Source: Thermotalea metallivorans (GTDB lineage: Bacteria; Bacillota; Clostridia; Peptostreptococcales; Thermotaleaceae). From it: 59,058 bases of DNA. The stretch spans positions 1 through 59,058 of the forward strand of contig NZ_LOEE01000041.1 of NCBI RefSeq assembly GCF_001562415.1. Direction: 5' to 3'. Positions 8,269 through 17,542 of this stretch are shown here, in pieces (position 1 is the first letter of the stretch; every line of letters begins with the position of its first letter). The notes below the pieces were generated by a model that made no database searches, was not told the DNA's origin, and saw only the letters and a list, made by a program, of their open reading frames with translations. The position numbers and the translations under genes are program-made.

Positions 8269-9888
8269 CTATGCTTTTACCTTTGGTTTTGCGGGATTCT
8301 TGCTGCCTAAAATTCTGAAAGCCTCAAATGCTAAGATCACAGCCAAGATCAACAGCAATATGGGGAATACCACAAGAACCGGATTTTTGGCTGCTATGTT
8401 GGCCTTCGTCAGCAGGATCAATGCAGACATGGTAACAATAAACATAAAAGTCATAGGAATCGTAAACATGCTGTAATTTCTTCCGGTATTCTTCAACCAT
8501 ACTGCCACGGCAATCAGAGCCAAAGCAGCCAGCAATTGGTTGGCGGATCCGAAAATCGGCCATATTTTTGCATAGCCGCCCACTGCCAGCCATCCGCCCA
8601 ATAAAACAGTGATGATGGTTGATACATAGCGGTTGGTTAGGATGCTTTGGGTTTCTTTGGCGGGATTCTCAAAAAACTCCTGGAAGATAAACCTTGCCAA
8701 TCGGGTGGCTGTATCCAAGCTAGTTAGTGCAAAGGCTGATACGGCTAGGGCTACAAAGGATTTGCCTGCTGTATAAGGAATACCAAATTGAGCCATGAAT
8801 ACACCGATCCCATCGGAGAATACATTCACCGGCCCTCCGGCCTTTAATAACTCTCCCAGCTTATCCTTTGTCAAATAAGCCGCAGTAATAATTGCGACTA
8901 CAGCCAATACACACTCAATAAGCATACCGCCATAACCAATAATTCTTGCATCGGCTTCATTATCGATTTGCTTGGCAGATGTACCGGAGCCTACCAAGGC
9001 ATGGAAGCCTGAAATGGCACCACACGCTACTGTTACGAAAAGCAAGGGAAATAAATATTGTCCATTAACCGTAAATCCTGTAAAAGCAGCCAATTCCACT
9101 GTTGGCCTATAGACTACCAAGCCGATAATGGCACCAATGATCATGGCGTAGAGTAAGAAAGAATTGAGATAATCCCTCGGCTGCAAAAGAATCCATACGG
9201 GCGTAACAGATGCCAAGAAGATATACACCATCAAAAGGGCAATCCATGTATTTTTGCTTAATACCAACGGATATATATTCCCTAAGATGATACAGGCAAA
9301 CAATAGGGCAACACCGATGATACTGCCTACCCCCAAAGGCACGCCCCTCCTATAGACGGCAAAACCGAAAACAATGGCAAGAATTATAAATAAAACCGAT
9401 GCAGAGGCTGCCTCCGGAACACTGACAAAGGTATTGGCAACAATATTGGTAAAAGCTGCTACTACCAGCAATAGGGTTAACCATGCAAAAACAGCAAACA
9501 GTTTTTTTCCTCTTCGACCCATGTTTGCTTCGATAATTTCTCCAATGGACTTGCCATCATGACGTACAGAAGCAAACAGGGAGCTGAAATCTTGTACACC
9601 GCCAAAGAAAATTCCTCCGATAACAATCCAAAGCATCACAGGGACCCAACCAAAAATTGCTGCCTGAATGGGCCCTACAATCGGTCCTGCGCCAGCAATA
9701 GAAGCAAAGTGATGTCCCAGTAAAACAGGGGCTTTTGCAGGCACATAGTCCACTCCGTCTCCCTTTGTATGGGCAGGTGTTTTTCTGGCAGGATCCACAC
9801 CCCATTGTTTTGCAAGCCATGCCCCATAGGTCACATAGGCAATACTAAAGATCACAATACTACCAATAACTAACCATAATGAGTTCAT
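8269..9888 (-). CDS. cstA: CstA-family carbon starvation permease
   Basis: A 539-residue polytopic membrane protein of the CstA family, whose studied members import peptides or pyruvate. Many hydrophobic helices run throughout. Family signatures are visible near the start: YVPAKAPVLLGHHFASIAGAGPIVGP and a FGGVQDF segment (given here as short reference motifs HHFASIAGAGPI and GGVQDFSS). I chose the ATG at 9888 because AAGGGGG lies 9 bases upstream; a TTG seven codons earlier has no site. The 165-residue gene ending 24 bases upstream is probably co-transcribed. Position beside the 2-oxoacid oxidation operon suits amino acid or peptide fermentation, but the substrate is not shown. Confidence 0.92.
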   Translation of the reverse strand: MNSLWLVIGSIVIFSIAYVTYGAWLAKQWGVDPARKTPAHTKGDGVDYVPAKAPVLLGHHFASIAGAGPIVGPIQAAIFGWVPVMLWIVIGGIFFGGVQDFSSLFASVRHDGKSIGEIIEANMGRRGKKLFAVFAWLTLLLVVAAFTNIVANTFVSVPEAASASVLFIILAIVFGFAVYRRGVPLGVGSIIGVALLFACIILGNIYPLVLSKNTWIALLMVYIFLASVTPVWILLQPRDYLNSFLLYAMIIGAIIGLVVYRPTVELAAFTGFTVNGQYLFPLLFVTVACGAISGFHALVGSGTSAKQIDNEADARIIGYGGMLIECVLAVVAIITAAYLTKDKLGELLKAGGPVNVFSDGIGVFMAQFGIPYTAGKSFVALAVSAFALTSLDTATRLARFIFQEFFENPAKETQSILTNRYVSTIITVLLGGWLAVGGYAKIWPIFGSANQLLAALALIAVAVWLKNTGRNYSMFTIPMTFMFIVTMSALILLTKANIAAKNPVLVVFPILLLILAVILAFEAFRILGSKNPAKPKVKA

Positions 9889-9912
9889 AGATATCCCCCT
9901 TTGTATCATTTT

Positions 9913-10410
9913 TTAAAATATCTTATAAAATTTTAAAACCTCCTCTCCCTTTTTATTGGCAATCACCTCCCCCCTGTCCAAGGCAACCAGAATCAACCTG
10001 ATATCTGCCCATCCCTTGAAACCAAAGGAAAAGGATTTATGAAACTTGAATTTTTTTACAAGCCTTTGCAACTCCCTATCCGGTTCCTTTTCCGATAACA
10101 AAACGCCAGTAATAATACTGGACATATGCTCTTCATGGGGGATCACATAATCATCGATTGCGGATTTTAGCAAATCCATGAATTGATGCAATTGATCTTC
10201 CTTTAGAATTTCCCATTGTTTTATAAAACAATATTCGTTATTTTCATAGGCATATATCGTCAGCTTCTTGCTGGCGATATATCTTTCATTTCGAATAAAA
10301 GACCTAGCAAATAAGTCTAGTTTCATCCCTTGGTATATCGTATTTTTTTCTATATCAAAATATTTCCGATATCTGCTTTCCAGTAAATCCAGGTATTCTG
10401 CAGTCTTCAT
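9913..10410 (-). CDS. Uncharacterised 165-residue cytoplasmic protein upstream of cstA
   Basis: I do not recognise a named function. The protein has no signal peptide or membrane segment. It is a mixed alpha/beta sequence with many Lys, Glu and aromatic residues, a central EEHMSSIITGVL helix, and a conserved-looking FKGWADIRLILVAL segment near the C-terminus. The gene ends 24 bases before cstA, so it probably shares its transcript and may be a cytoplasmic partner or regulator of the transporter. Similar small proteins beside clostridial cstA genes would support this. Confidence 0.65.
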   Translation of the reverse strand: MKTAEYLDLLESRYRKYFDIEKNTIYQGMKLDLFARSFIRNERYIASKKLTIYAYENNEYCFIKQWEILKEDQLHQFMDLLKSAIDDYVIPHEEHMSSIITGVLLSEKEPDRELQRLVKKFKFHKSFSFGFKGWADIRLILVALDRGEVIANKKGEEVLKFYKIF

Positions 10411-10580
10411 CCTTTATCACCCTCATCCCTGCGAGTCCATCTGTTTTACATTTATGCCAGCCTGCACAGTATTATTAATAGAATTTTATAAATATTTTGA
10501 ATACGCAAAAAGTACTTTTGCATGAACTGCACAATTTTAGGTTTCAGTGGTAGAATTTTGATGCTGAATGGTTTTATAGT

Positions 10581-10618
10581 AAAAAAAAGAAGACGCACAT
10601 CTCTGTACGTCTTTTCTT
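10581..10618 (-). terminator. Intrinsic terminator of the vor operon
   Basis: On the minus strand AAGACGTAC and GTGCGTCTT arms enclose AGAGAT and are followed by CTTTTTTTT. It lies just after the stop of the gamma-subunit gene. Confidence 0.9.
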
Positions 10619-10627
10619 CATTCATTA

Positions 10628-11170
10628 TTAAGCTCTTACTGCCGCTGCGCCTCTCTCAAGGGCTTCCTGATTCATCGGAATCAAATGTTCTTTGGATGGT
10701 CCAAAAACCTTTTTCAATGCAGCGATTACAGAATCTACTTCTACAGTCTTGGTCAGTTCAATGAATGCCCCCAGCATCACCATGTTTGCAACTTTGCTGT
10801 TGCCGATTTCATTGGCAATCTCATTGGCCGGTACATAGTAGGCCCTGATATCATTTCTTGAAGCTTTTTTATCAATCAATGAGCTGTTGATCAGCAGAAT
10901 ACCGTCCTTTACAAGATCCTTTTCAAACTTTAACAGGGATGGCAAGTTCATAACGATGGCAGCCGTTGCATCCGTTACAATAGGAGAGCCCACTGGGCTA
11001 TCTGATACGATGACACTGCAGTTTGCAGTACCTCCACGCATTTCTGGCCCGTAGGATGGAAGCCATGATACATTTTTTCCTTCCAGCATGCCTGCGTAAG
11101 TAAGAAGCTGCCCCATGGACATAACTCCCTGCCCACCAAATCCAGCACAGATTACTTGTTGTGTTGCCAT
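10628..11170 (-). CDS. 2-oxoacid:ferredoxin oxidoreductase, gamma subunit
   Basis: The 180-residue gamma subunit of a VOR/KOR-type 2-oxoacid:ferredoxin oxidoreductase. The family start is visible: a CAGFGGQGVMSMGQ glycine-rich loop (residues 8-21), then WLPSYGPEMRGGTANC. It joins the alpha, beta and ferredoxin subunits encoded immediately upstream to oxidise a 2-oxoacid with CoA to an acyl-CoA, CO2 and reduced ferredoxin. It is the last gene before a strong terminator, one base after the beta-subunit gene. Confidence 0.93.
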   Translation of the reverse strand: MATQQVICAGFGGQGVMSMGQLLTYAGMLEGKNVSWLPSYGPEMRGGTANCSVIVSDSPVGSPIVTDATAAIVMNLPSLLKFEKDLVKDGILLINSSLIDKKASRNDIRAYYVPANEIANEIGNSKVANMVMLGAFIELTKTVEVDSVIAALKKVFGPSKEHLIPMNQEALERGAAAVRA

Positions 11171-11171
11171 A

Positions 11172-11918
11172 TTACTTCGCCTCCTCTGGTGTACGGAAAT
11201 TTCCTAATGGATAGTACGGCATCATATTGTCCTGCAACCACTTGATTGCTTCCGTCGGCGTTAAGCCCCAGTTGGTGGGACAAGTAGATAGAATTTCAAC
11301 GATTCCAAACCCTTTGCCTTCCAACTGCACTTCGAATGCTTTTTTAATTGCTTTCTTTGCTTTTCGAATGTTTGCAGGAGTATCTACTGCCACCCTTTCC
11401 ACAAATACGGCGCCTGTAATGGTAGCCAGCATTTCAGCTACTCGTAAAGGCATTCCGGCATGGTTTGCATCTCTACCGTAAGGAGCAGTGGTCGCCTTTT
11501 GTCCGATTAATGTTGTCGGTGCCATTTGTCCTCCCGTCATACCGTAGATAGCATTGTTTACGAAAATTGTGGTAATTTTTTCTCCTCTATGGGCTGCATG
11601 AACAATTTCCGCTGTACCGATGGAAGCCAAGTCTCCATCTCCCTGATACGTGAATACGACCTTGTCAGGGTGTACTCTTTTAATTCCTGTAGCAACTGCC
11701 GGTGCACGGCCGTGGGCAGCTTCATGCATGTCACAGTTGAAATAATCATAGGCAAGCACAGAGCATCCCACAGGTGCAACACCTATTGCTTTGCCTAACA
11801 CCCCTAATTCTTCTAACACTTCCCCTACTAATCTATGGATCACACCGTGGGTACATCCAGGACAATAGTGGAAAGGCTTTTCAGTTAAACCGCTTGTTCT
11901 TTGGAATACTACTGTCAT
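11172..11918 (-). CDS. 2-oxoacid:ferredoxin oxidoreductase, beta (TPP-binding) subunit
   Basis: The 248-residue subunit binds thiamine pyrophosphate and carries the first chemical step of 2-oxoacid oxidation. Visible signatures are CPGCTHG near the N-terminus, the TPP-binding GDGDLASIGTAE segment with the following VNNAIYGMTGGQMAPTT loop, and a CPTNWGLTP C-terminal motif shared by VOR and KOR enzymes. It overlaps the alpha-subunit gene by one base, which implies coupled translation. Confidence 0.95.
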   Translation of the reverse strand: MTVVFQRTSGLTEKPFHYCPGCTHGVIHRLVGEVLEELGVLGKAIGVAPVGCSVLAYDYFNCDMHEAAHGRAPAVATGIKRVHPDKVVFTYQGDGDLASIGTAEIVHAAHRGEKITTIFVNNAIYGMTGGQMAPTTLIGQKATTAPYGRDANHAGMPLRVAEMLATITGAVFVERVAVDTPANIRKAKKAIKKAFEVQLEGKGFGIVEILSTCPTNWGLTPTEAIKWLQDNMMPYYPLGNFRTPEEAK

Positions 11919-12979
11919 TATCTTGCACCCCCTAGGATTTCTTTCACTTTTGCTGCAATCGCATCCGGTGTCGGGATCATACCACCGCTTCTTCCATAGA
12001 AATGAACGGGTAATCTGCCGTTATTTGCAATTTTTACATCGTCAATCATTTGTCCCATACTCATTTCAACAGACAATAAAGCCTTTGCCGTTGAAGGAAT
12101 TTCATCAAATGCCTTTGTGGGAAACGGCCATAATGTAATCGGTCTGATTAAGCCAACATTGATTCCCTCTGCTTTTAATGCCGCAATGGCATTCTTCACA
12201 ACCCTTGAAGTTGTTCCATAGGATACGATTACAATTTCTGCATTGTCCATATTGTACATTTCATATCTTACTTCATTCTTTTCCATTTCATTGTATTTTG
12301 CTTTTAGTTTGATATTGTGCTTCTCCAACTCTGCCGGATCTAATGCCAATGAATTGATAATGTTCGGCTTTCTTTCTCCCTTTGTTCCGGTGGTAGCCCA
12401 ATCCTTCGGAGGAAGCTCTCTCATCTTAGGTTCGGTGAATTCGATGGGTTCCATCATTTGTCCAATCATACCGTCTCCAATTACCATCACCGGATTTCTA
12501 TAGTAATCGGCTACATCAAAAGCTTCCATGACCAGATCTACTGCTTCCTGAAGGGTAGCAGGAGCGTATACCAACATTCTGTAGTCGCCGTTCCCGCCAC
12601 CTCTCGTGGATTGAAAATAGTCTGCCTGAGATGGTTGGATACCTCCTAGTCCCGGACCTCCTCTGGAAATATTTACAATTACACAAGGAAGCTCAGCACC
12701 TGCAATATAGGAAATTCCCTCTTGCTTTAATGCAATCCCTGGGGATGATGAGGATGTCATAACTCTAGCACCGGCACCTGCTGCACCGTATACCATATTG
12801 ATGGCAGCCACTTCACTTTCTGCCTGTACAAAACATCCCCCCACCTTTGGTAATTCTCTTGACATGAACTCTGGTAATTCATTTTGTGGTGTAATCGGGT
12901 AACCGAAGAAAAACTTACATCCAGCTTTGATTGCTGCTGCACCGATTGCTTCGTTTCCCTTCATTAATACTTTCGCCAT
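11918..12979 (-). CDS. vorB: 2-oxoacid:ferredoxin oxidoreductase, alpha subunit (VorB type)
   Basis: The 353-residue alpha subunit, probably of a branched-chain 2-oxoacid (3-methyl-2-oxobutanoate) enzyme. The start MAKVLMKGNEAIGAAAIKAGC and the GYPITPQNEL motif are family hallmarks, as is the TSSSSPGIALKQEG segment. The four-subunit layout (ferredoxin, alpha, beta, gamma) is that of VOR or KOR, not of the two-subunit indolepyruvate enzyme. Butyrate kinase and phosphate butyryltransferase genes in the same gene string favour branched-chain acids (isobutyryl-CoA or isovaleryl-CoA to the acid plus ATP) over 2-oxoglutarate. The exact substrate cannot be read from sequence. Confidence 0.92.
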   Translation of the reverse strand: MAKVLMKGNEAIGAAAIKAGCKFFFGYPITPQNELPEFMSRELPKVGGCFVQAESEVAAINMVYGAAGAGARVMTSSSSPGIALKQEGISYIAGAELPCVIVNISRGGPGLGGIQPSQADYFQSTRGGGNGDYRMLVYAPATLQEAVDLVMEAFDVADYYRNPVMVIGDGMIGQMMEPIEFTEPKMRELPPKDWATTGTKGERKPNIINSLALDPAELEKHNIKLKAKYNEMEKNEVRYEMYNMDNAEIVIVSYGTTSRVVKNAIAALKAEGINVGLIRPITLWPFPTKAFDEIPSTAKALLSVEMSMGQMIDDVKIANNGRLPVHFYGRSGGMIPTPDAIAAKVKEILGGAR

Positions 12980-12992
12980 TCGTTTTCCCTCC

Positions 12993-13223
12993 CTATTTCT
13001 CCATTTCTCTTTCCACAGAAATCACAACATCAGGACAGATGGTTGCACAGTTTCCACATCCGATGCATTTGTCCATTTCTTTTACTGTTGCAGGATGATA
13101 ACCTTTGATGTTGATTCTCCCTCTATCCATTTCAATAATATTTACTGGGCAAACTGTCGTACACAATTCGCAACCTTTACATAAATCTTCTCTGAATGTT
13201 ACCTTTCCTCTTGCCTTTGCCAT
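12993..13223 (-). CDS. 4Fe-4S ferredoxin subunit of the 2-oxoacid oxidoreductase
   Basis: A 76-residue ferredoxin with two complete four-cysteine motifs, CKGCELCTTVCP and CIGCGNCATICP, so it binds two [4Fe-4S] clusters. It serves as the delta subunit that passes electrons to soluble ferredoxin. I chose the ATG at 13223 because GGAGGG lies 9 bases upstream; the TTG three codons earlier is less likely. It is the first gene of the vor block. Confidence 0.95.
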   Translation of the reverse strand: MAKARGKVTFREDLCKGCELCTTVCPVNIIEMDRGRINIKGYHPATVKEMDKCIGCGNCATICPDVVISVEREMEK

Positions 13224-13337
13224 AGTATTCAACCCTCCTTTAATTTCCTATCCAGTTTTCTGCTGCTCATTTTCTGGAGCCCTGCCAGTCCTACTCAACT
13301 TTCAGACAGTTTCGGCTGCAAAATTCCATAGTCCCTT

Positions 13338-14012
13338 CTACATCCAATCCTCACGCATATACATCCTCATAGGAAAAATTTCTCCCCCTATATCAGACGG
13401 AAGCAGTCGGGCAACCTCTTCCAAAGTACTGACATATCGGATCGGTATGTTCAGTTTTTCTGAAACTTTTTTCACCAATTCCTGTCCTTTTAGCACCTCT
13501 TCTACCGTAGTCTCCCGCAGCAAATGGGTGTTGTTGATCAGTCCTGTAACAGGTGCTCTTACAACCCTTTCAATTGCTTTTAAATGCTGTATGGCACCTT
13601 CCACATCCTGGGTCTCAGGCCTGTTGGCATTCAGGACGCAGAACATGTCATAATCGCCTTCTTTAAAATAGCTGTGGTATCTGCCCAGAGCTCTAGCCCC
13701 CACAGCATCGCCCCCTACGTCCAAAATCACTTCATAGGATTTATCCTGCAGGGGACCCAAAACGGAAGACGCAATGGCCGGCAAGTCAGATCCTATGGAT
13801 CTGTCAATGGCGCTGCCTATAAAGGTGATGCCAAATTTTTCAAGCATTTCCTGTCTCTCTCTACTGCGAAAGTAGGGATTGACAATATCTAAGTCAGCCA
13901 AGGCTACTTTTTTTCCCTGCTGGACTAGTTTTACCCCATAATTTACAGCAAATTCTGTTTTTCCACTGCCATAATGACCAATGATCACGCGAATTCTTTT
14001 ATCGTTCAGCAT
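13338..14012 (-). CDS. P-loop ATPase of the MinD/CobQ type in the vor/buk operon
   Basis: A 224-residue soluble nucleotide-binding protein. The P-loop GHYGSGKTE (residues 12-20) and a following ADLDIVNPYFRSRE segment resemble deviant-Walker ParA/MinD/CobQ ATPases, and VILDVGGDAVGARALGRY looks like the Walker B region. Its job is unknown. Its position between the second butyrate kinase gene and the ferredoxin subunit suggests a maturation or cluster-loading role for the 2-oxoacid oxidoreductase, but this is inference. Confidence 0.75.
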   Translation of the reverse strand: MLNDKRIRVIIGHYGSGKTEFAVNYGVKLVQQGKKVALADLDIVNPYFRSRERQEMLEKFGITFIGSAIDRSIGSDLPAIASSVLGPLQDKSYEVILDVGGDAVGARALGRYHSYFKEGDYDMFCVLNANRPETQDVEGAIQHLKAIERVVRAPVTGLINNTHLLRETTVEEVLKGQELVKKVSEKLNIPIRYVSTLEEVARLLPSDIGGEIFPMRMYMREDWM

Positions 14013-14112
14013 GCTCTCACCTTTCGGAATGCGGTTAGCAGTCAGCGGTTAGGGGCCAGCGGTTATTCAGCAACACTCGCTGCCCCTATACCGTACACCA
14101 AGAACCGTTGAT

Positions 14113-15189
14113 TTACTCATATATTTTGGCTTCTTCTTCTCCTCTTAATACTCTTAAACCTCCTTCAGCCAAGGCAATCATTTCATCTTCTCCCGGATAT
14201 ATGATCACTGGAGCAATGAATTCTACCCTATTCTGAATCCATTTTACAAAAGTCTTGTCATAAGCAATTCCACCCGTCAGCACAATGGCATCCACTTTGC
14301 CCTTCAGCACAGCAGCACAGCTTCCAATTTCTTTCGCCACCTGATAGGCCATAGCTTGGTATACCAGCTCAGCCTCTTTATTGCCTTCTTCAATCATCTT
14401 GACTACTTCCCTGCCGTCATTTGTGCCGAGGTAAGCCACTAGGCCGCCTTTTCCTTTAATTTTTTTCTTGATGTCATCCAATGTATATTTGCCGGAGAAA
14501 CACATTTTGGCCAAATCTCCTACGGGCAGTCCTCCTGTTCTTTCCGGTGAGAATGGTCCCTCTCCGTCTAGGGCATTGTTTACATCAATGACACGGCCCA
14601 TATGATGGGCGCCAACGGAAATGCCTCCACCCAGATGGGCCACGATAATATTTACTTCCTGATAAGATTTGCCCATTTCCTTTGCAGCACGACGGGCCAC
14701 CGCCTTTTGGTTCAGTGCATGGAAAATACTTTTTCTTTCAATTTCAGGCATGCCTGAAATTCTTGCCACATCATCCATTTCATCTACTACCACAGGATCA
14801 ACAATAAAGGCAGGAATATTCAGTTGTTTTGCAATTTCATTGGCAATAATTCCGCCCAAGTTGGAAGCATGTTCTCCCAGAACGCCTACCTTTAAATCTT
14901 CCAGCATTTTATCGGTTACTTTATAGGTACCACCTTGAATGGGTTTTAACAAGCCGCCTCTGCCCACCACAGCACTTAACTTTGTCAAGTTAATGCCATT
15001 TTCATTTAAAGTCTCCAAAATAACATTTTTTCTAAATTCATACTGATCAAAAATCTTCTCATATTTATTAATTTCTTCAGCAGGATGTCTTAACGTCGTT
15101 TCCATTACCGGCTTTTCATTGTCAAAAATAGCAATCTTTGTAGAAGTGGAACCGGGGTTAATCGTAAGAATTCTAAAAATCTCTGACAT
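14113..15189 (-). CDS. buk: Butyrate kinase (second copy)
   Basis: A 358-residue acetate/butyrate kinase-family enzyme that makes ATP and the free acid from an acyl phosphate. The N-terminal [10 protein letters not shown] motif binds phosphate, and [37 protein letters not shown] is the diagnostic central region (short form: HLGGGISV and GPFSPERTG). It is clearly paralogous to the kinase gene at 16124-17206. The presence of two kinases in one operon may serve different chain lengths (isobutyrate, isovalerate, 2-methylbutyrate). The 100-base gap after it contains short gcggttag repeats. Confidence 0.95.
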   Translation of the reverse strand: MSEIFRILTINPGSTSTKIAIFDNEKPVMETTLRHPAEEINKYEKIFDQYEFRKNVILETLNENGINLTKLSAVVGRGGLLKPIQGGTYKVTDKMLEDLKVGVLGEHASNLGGIIANEIAKQLNIPAFIVDPVVVDEMDDVARISGMPEIERKSIFHALNQKAVARRAAKEMGKSYQEVNIIVAHLGGGISVGAHHMGRVIDVNNALDGEGPFSPERTGGLPVGDLAKMCFSGKYTLDDIKKKIKGKGGLVAYLGTNDGREVVKMIEEGNKEAELVYQAMAYQVAKEIGSCAAVLKGKVDAIVLTGGIAYDKTFVKWIQNRVEFIAPVIIYPGEDEMIALAEGGLRVLRGEEEAKIYE

Positions 15190-15211
15190 TGTCTGATTCC
15201 TCTCTTTCTCC

Positions 15212-16123
15212 TTATTTTGCGGCCTTCGCTGCCATTAATACGGCCAACGCAATAGAATTTAGCTTCGTGACATCGCTATCAGCCCTTGATGTTAAGACAA
15301 TAGGTGCTTTGGCGCCGACAATGACACCGGCATTTTTTGTATTGGAAAAGAATACCATGGACTTGTAGAGCACATTGCCCGCCTCGATATTCGGCACCAC
15401 CAAGATATCCGCTTTTCCGGCCACGGGATGCTCAATGCCTTTGTGAGCAGCAGCTTCCACAGAGACGGCATTATCCAATGCAAAAGGTCCTCCTACCATA
15501 CATCCTTTGATTTCCCCATTTTTGTTCATTTCTTCGAGTTTTTGGGCATCTACCGTGGCAGGCATCTTTGGATCTACCTTTTCCTTCGCGCACACAATGG
15601 CCACCTTCGGCTCATCCAGATCTAGGGCATGGGCTACCTGTACAGCATTCTCAATGATTTGTTTTTTTGCATTCAGATCCGGTGCAATATTCATAGCCGC
15701 ATCGGTTACGAGGATTAATCGGTCATAACCGGGCACATCAAACACAGCCGTATGGCTTAATACATTGCCCGTTCTCAATCCGATTTCAGGATCAAGGACT
15801 GCCTTTAAAATAATGGATGTATCCACCAGACCCTTCATCACCATATGAGCCCTGCCTGTAGAAACCAGTTCTACGGCCTTTCTGGATGCTTCTGCGATGT
15901 CCTTAATGTCAATGACTTCATACTGTTCCGTTGGAATTGAATGCTTTTCCGCGATTTCCTCAATCTTTTCTTTGTCTCCCACAAGGATGGCATCGGCAAT
16001 GCCCAAGGTTTTTGCCTCATTTACGGCCAATAGCACCTCTAAGTCCTGAGCCACGGCCACAGCAATGGTTTTTGGACCCCTTTCCTTGGCGTATTTTAAT
16101 ATATCATCGAAATGTCGGATCAT
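15212..16123 (-). CDS. ptb: Phosphate butyryltransferase
   Basis: A 303-residue enzyme of the phosphate acetyl/butyryltransferase family. It turns acyl-CoA plus phosphate into acyl phosphate, feeding the flanking butyrate kinases. The [17 protein letters not shown] segment and the C-terminal [22 protein letters not shown] stretch (core VLTSRADS) are typical. The start directly abuts the stop of the upstream kinase gene, so translation is coupled. Confidence 0.95.
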   Translation of the reverse strand: MIRHFDDILKYAKERGPKTIAVAVAQDLEVLLAVNEAKTLGIADAILVGDKEKIEEIAEKHSIPTEQYEVIDIKDIAEASRKAVELVSTGRAHMVMKGLVDTSIILKAVLDPEIGLRTGNVLSHTAVFDVPGYDRLILVTDAAMNIAPDLNAKKQIIENAVQVAHALDLDEPKVAIVCAKEKVDPKMPATVDAQKLEEMNKNGEIKGCMVGGPFALDNAVSVEAAAHKGIEHPVAGKADILVVPNIEAGNVLYKSMVFFSNTKNAGVIVGAKAPIVLTSRADSDVTKLNSIALAVLMAAKAAK

Positions 16124-17206
16124 TTATTTCACCTCTTCTTCATAAATCTTTGCTTTTTCCTGGCCGCTAAATACCCTGTTTACACCTTCATTTAAAGCAA
16201 TCATTTCATCTTCACCGGGTTTGATGATCACCGGCGCAATGAATTCTACCCTTTCCTTTATGTAGGAAGTCAGCATCTGGGAATATGCAATTCCGCCTGT
16301 CAGGACAACGGCATCCACCTTTCCTTCCAACACCGTTGCCATGGCACCGATTTCCTTAGCGATTTGATAACCCATGGCGTCATAAATCAATTTGGCCTTT
16401 GCATCGCCGCTGGCAATCATCTTTTCTACTTCCCTTGCATCATTGGTTCCCAAATAGGCCACCAAGCCCCCTTTGCCGCTGATCTTTTTCTTTATCTCTG
16501 CCAAGGTATATTTCCCCGAGAAACACATTTTTGCCAAATCTCCCACAGGAAGTCCCCCTGTCCTCTCCGGGGAGAAGGGTCCCATTTCATTGGCATTGTT
16601 TGCGTCCACCATTTTTCCTTTTCTTAAAGGCACGATAGAAATACCGCCACCCAGATGGGCCATTACCAGATTTAATTCATTTACATCTTTGTTCATTTCC
16701 TTTGCCACCCGATGGGCAACGGCTTTTATATTTAATGCATGTAATAAAGAACGCCTTTTGATTTCAGGCATCCCTGAAATTCTTGCCACGTCGTCAAATT
16801 CGTCTACTGCCACAGGGTCTACAATATACGCATGTATTCCTTCTTGGTCTGCAATACTCTTGGCAATCATTCCTCCAAGATTAGAAGCATGCTCTCCTTG
16901 AACACCTATTTTCAAATCCTCAATCATGGCATCCGTCACCATATAGGTGCCGCTCGGCATCGGCTTCAGCAGCCCGCCTCTGCCTACGACAGCCTTTAAC
17001 TGTGCCGTTGTATAGCCTTCTTCCTTCATCCACTGAAGAATAATATCTCTCCGGTATTCATACTGATCTGCTATCTTCGGAAATTTTTCCAGTTCCTCCG
17101 GAGAATGGCTTAAATTCTTTTGGAGAACGTTTTCTTCTCCTTTACAAATTGCCACCTTTGTAGATGTAGAGCCCGGATTGATCACCAAAACATATTCTCT
17201 TGACAT
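16124..17206 (-). CDS. buk: Butyrate kinase (first copy)
   Basis: A 360-residue butyrate kinase with the same motifs as its downstream paralogue ([30 protein letters not shown]). One notable difference is a shortened central segment, NANEMGPFSPE against [12 protein letters not shown], which may change acyl specificity. The ATG at 17206 follows GGGGTG; an earlier in-frame ATG six codons upstream has no site. It is the first gene after the sigma-54-like promoter at 17353-17370. A copy of the 110-bp dispersed repeat fills most of its leader. Confidence 0.95.
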   Translation of the reverse strand: MSREYVLVINPGSTSTKVAICKGEENVLQKNLSHSPEELEKFPKIADQYEYRRDIILQWMKEEGYTTAQLKAVVGRGGLLKPMPSGTYMVTDAMIEDLKIGVQGEHASNLGGMIAKSIADQEGIHAYIVDPVAVDEFDDVARISGMPEIKRRSLLHALNIKAVAHRVAKEMNKDVNELNLVMAHLGGGISIVPLRKGKMVDANNANEMGPFSPERTGGLPVGDLAKMCFSGKYTLAEIKKKISGKGGLVAYLGTNDAREVEKMIASGDAKAKLIYDAMGYQIAKEIGAMATVLEGKVDAVVLTGGIAYSQMLTSYIKERVEFIAPVIIKPGEDEMIALNEGVNRVFSGQEKAKIYEEEVK

Positions 17207-17225
17207 CTGTTTTTCACCCCGCATT

Positions 17226-17338
17226 TTTTATAACATATAGGAATTATGTACTTTCATAAGCCGTAGATAAGCCATAATCTCCATCATGTGTTTCATCAAA
17301 GTCTTCTTTTAAACCTTTCAACAGGAGACTTTGTCATT
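17226..17338 (-). repeat. 110-bp dispersed two-hairpin repeat, copy 2, in the buk leader
   Basis: Shares taagcc(g)tagataagccataat, tcatgtgtttcatcaaagtcttc and gagactttgtca blocks with the other copies. It lies between the presumed sigma-54 promoter and the first structural gene, so it would be transcribed as part of the mRNA leader. Confidence 0.75.
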
Positions 17339-17352
17339 ATCGGCTATGAACT

Positions 17353-17370
17353 ATTCAATTTGCGTGCCAA
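17353..17370 (-). promoter_or_regulatory. Sigma-54-type (-24/-12) promoter of the buk/ptb/vor operon
   Basis: The minus strand reads TTGGCACG-CAAA-TTGAAT. The -24 element is a full match to TGGCACG; the -12 is TTGA where TTGC is usual. A sigma-54-dependent activator gene ends about 170 bases upstream, which makes the match much more credible than sequence alone. Confidence 0.7.
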
Positions 17371-17500
17371 AATTCTTCATTTGTTTTTTTCTTTCCCTTA
17401 TATTATTTCTTTTTTTGTTTTTACTTATTTCGTCTTGTTCCAACAAAATTTTTTTCTTTGCTTTCTTTCCTTTTCTCTGTTTTTTTGCAAAAAAATGCAC

Positions 17501-17540
17501 GCAAAAAATTGCACACAAAGCTTTGTGTGCAATTTTTTGC
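17501..17540. terminator. Perfect 40-bp palindrome after the activator gene
   Basis: The half-site gcaaaaaattgcacacaaag is followed directly by its exact reverse complement. It begins two bases after the activator's stop codon. On the minus strand it ends in ATTTTTTGC and is followed by another T run, so it is probably a terminator, though it would also make a strong operator. Confidence 0.75.
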
Positions 17541-17542
17541 AT

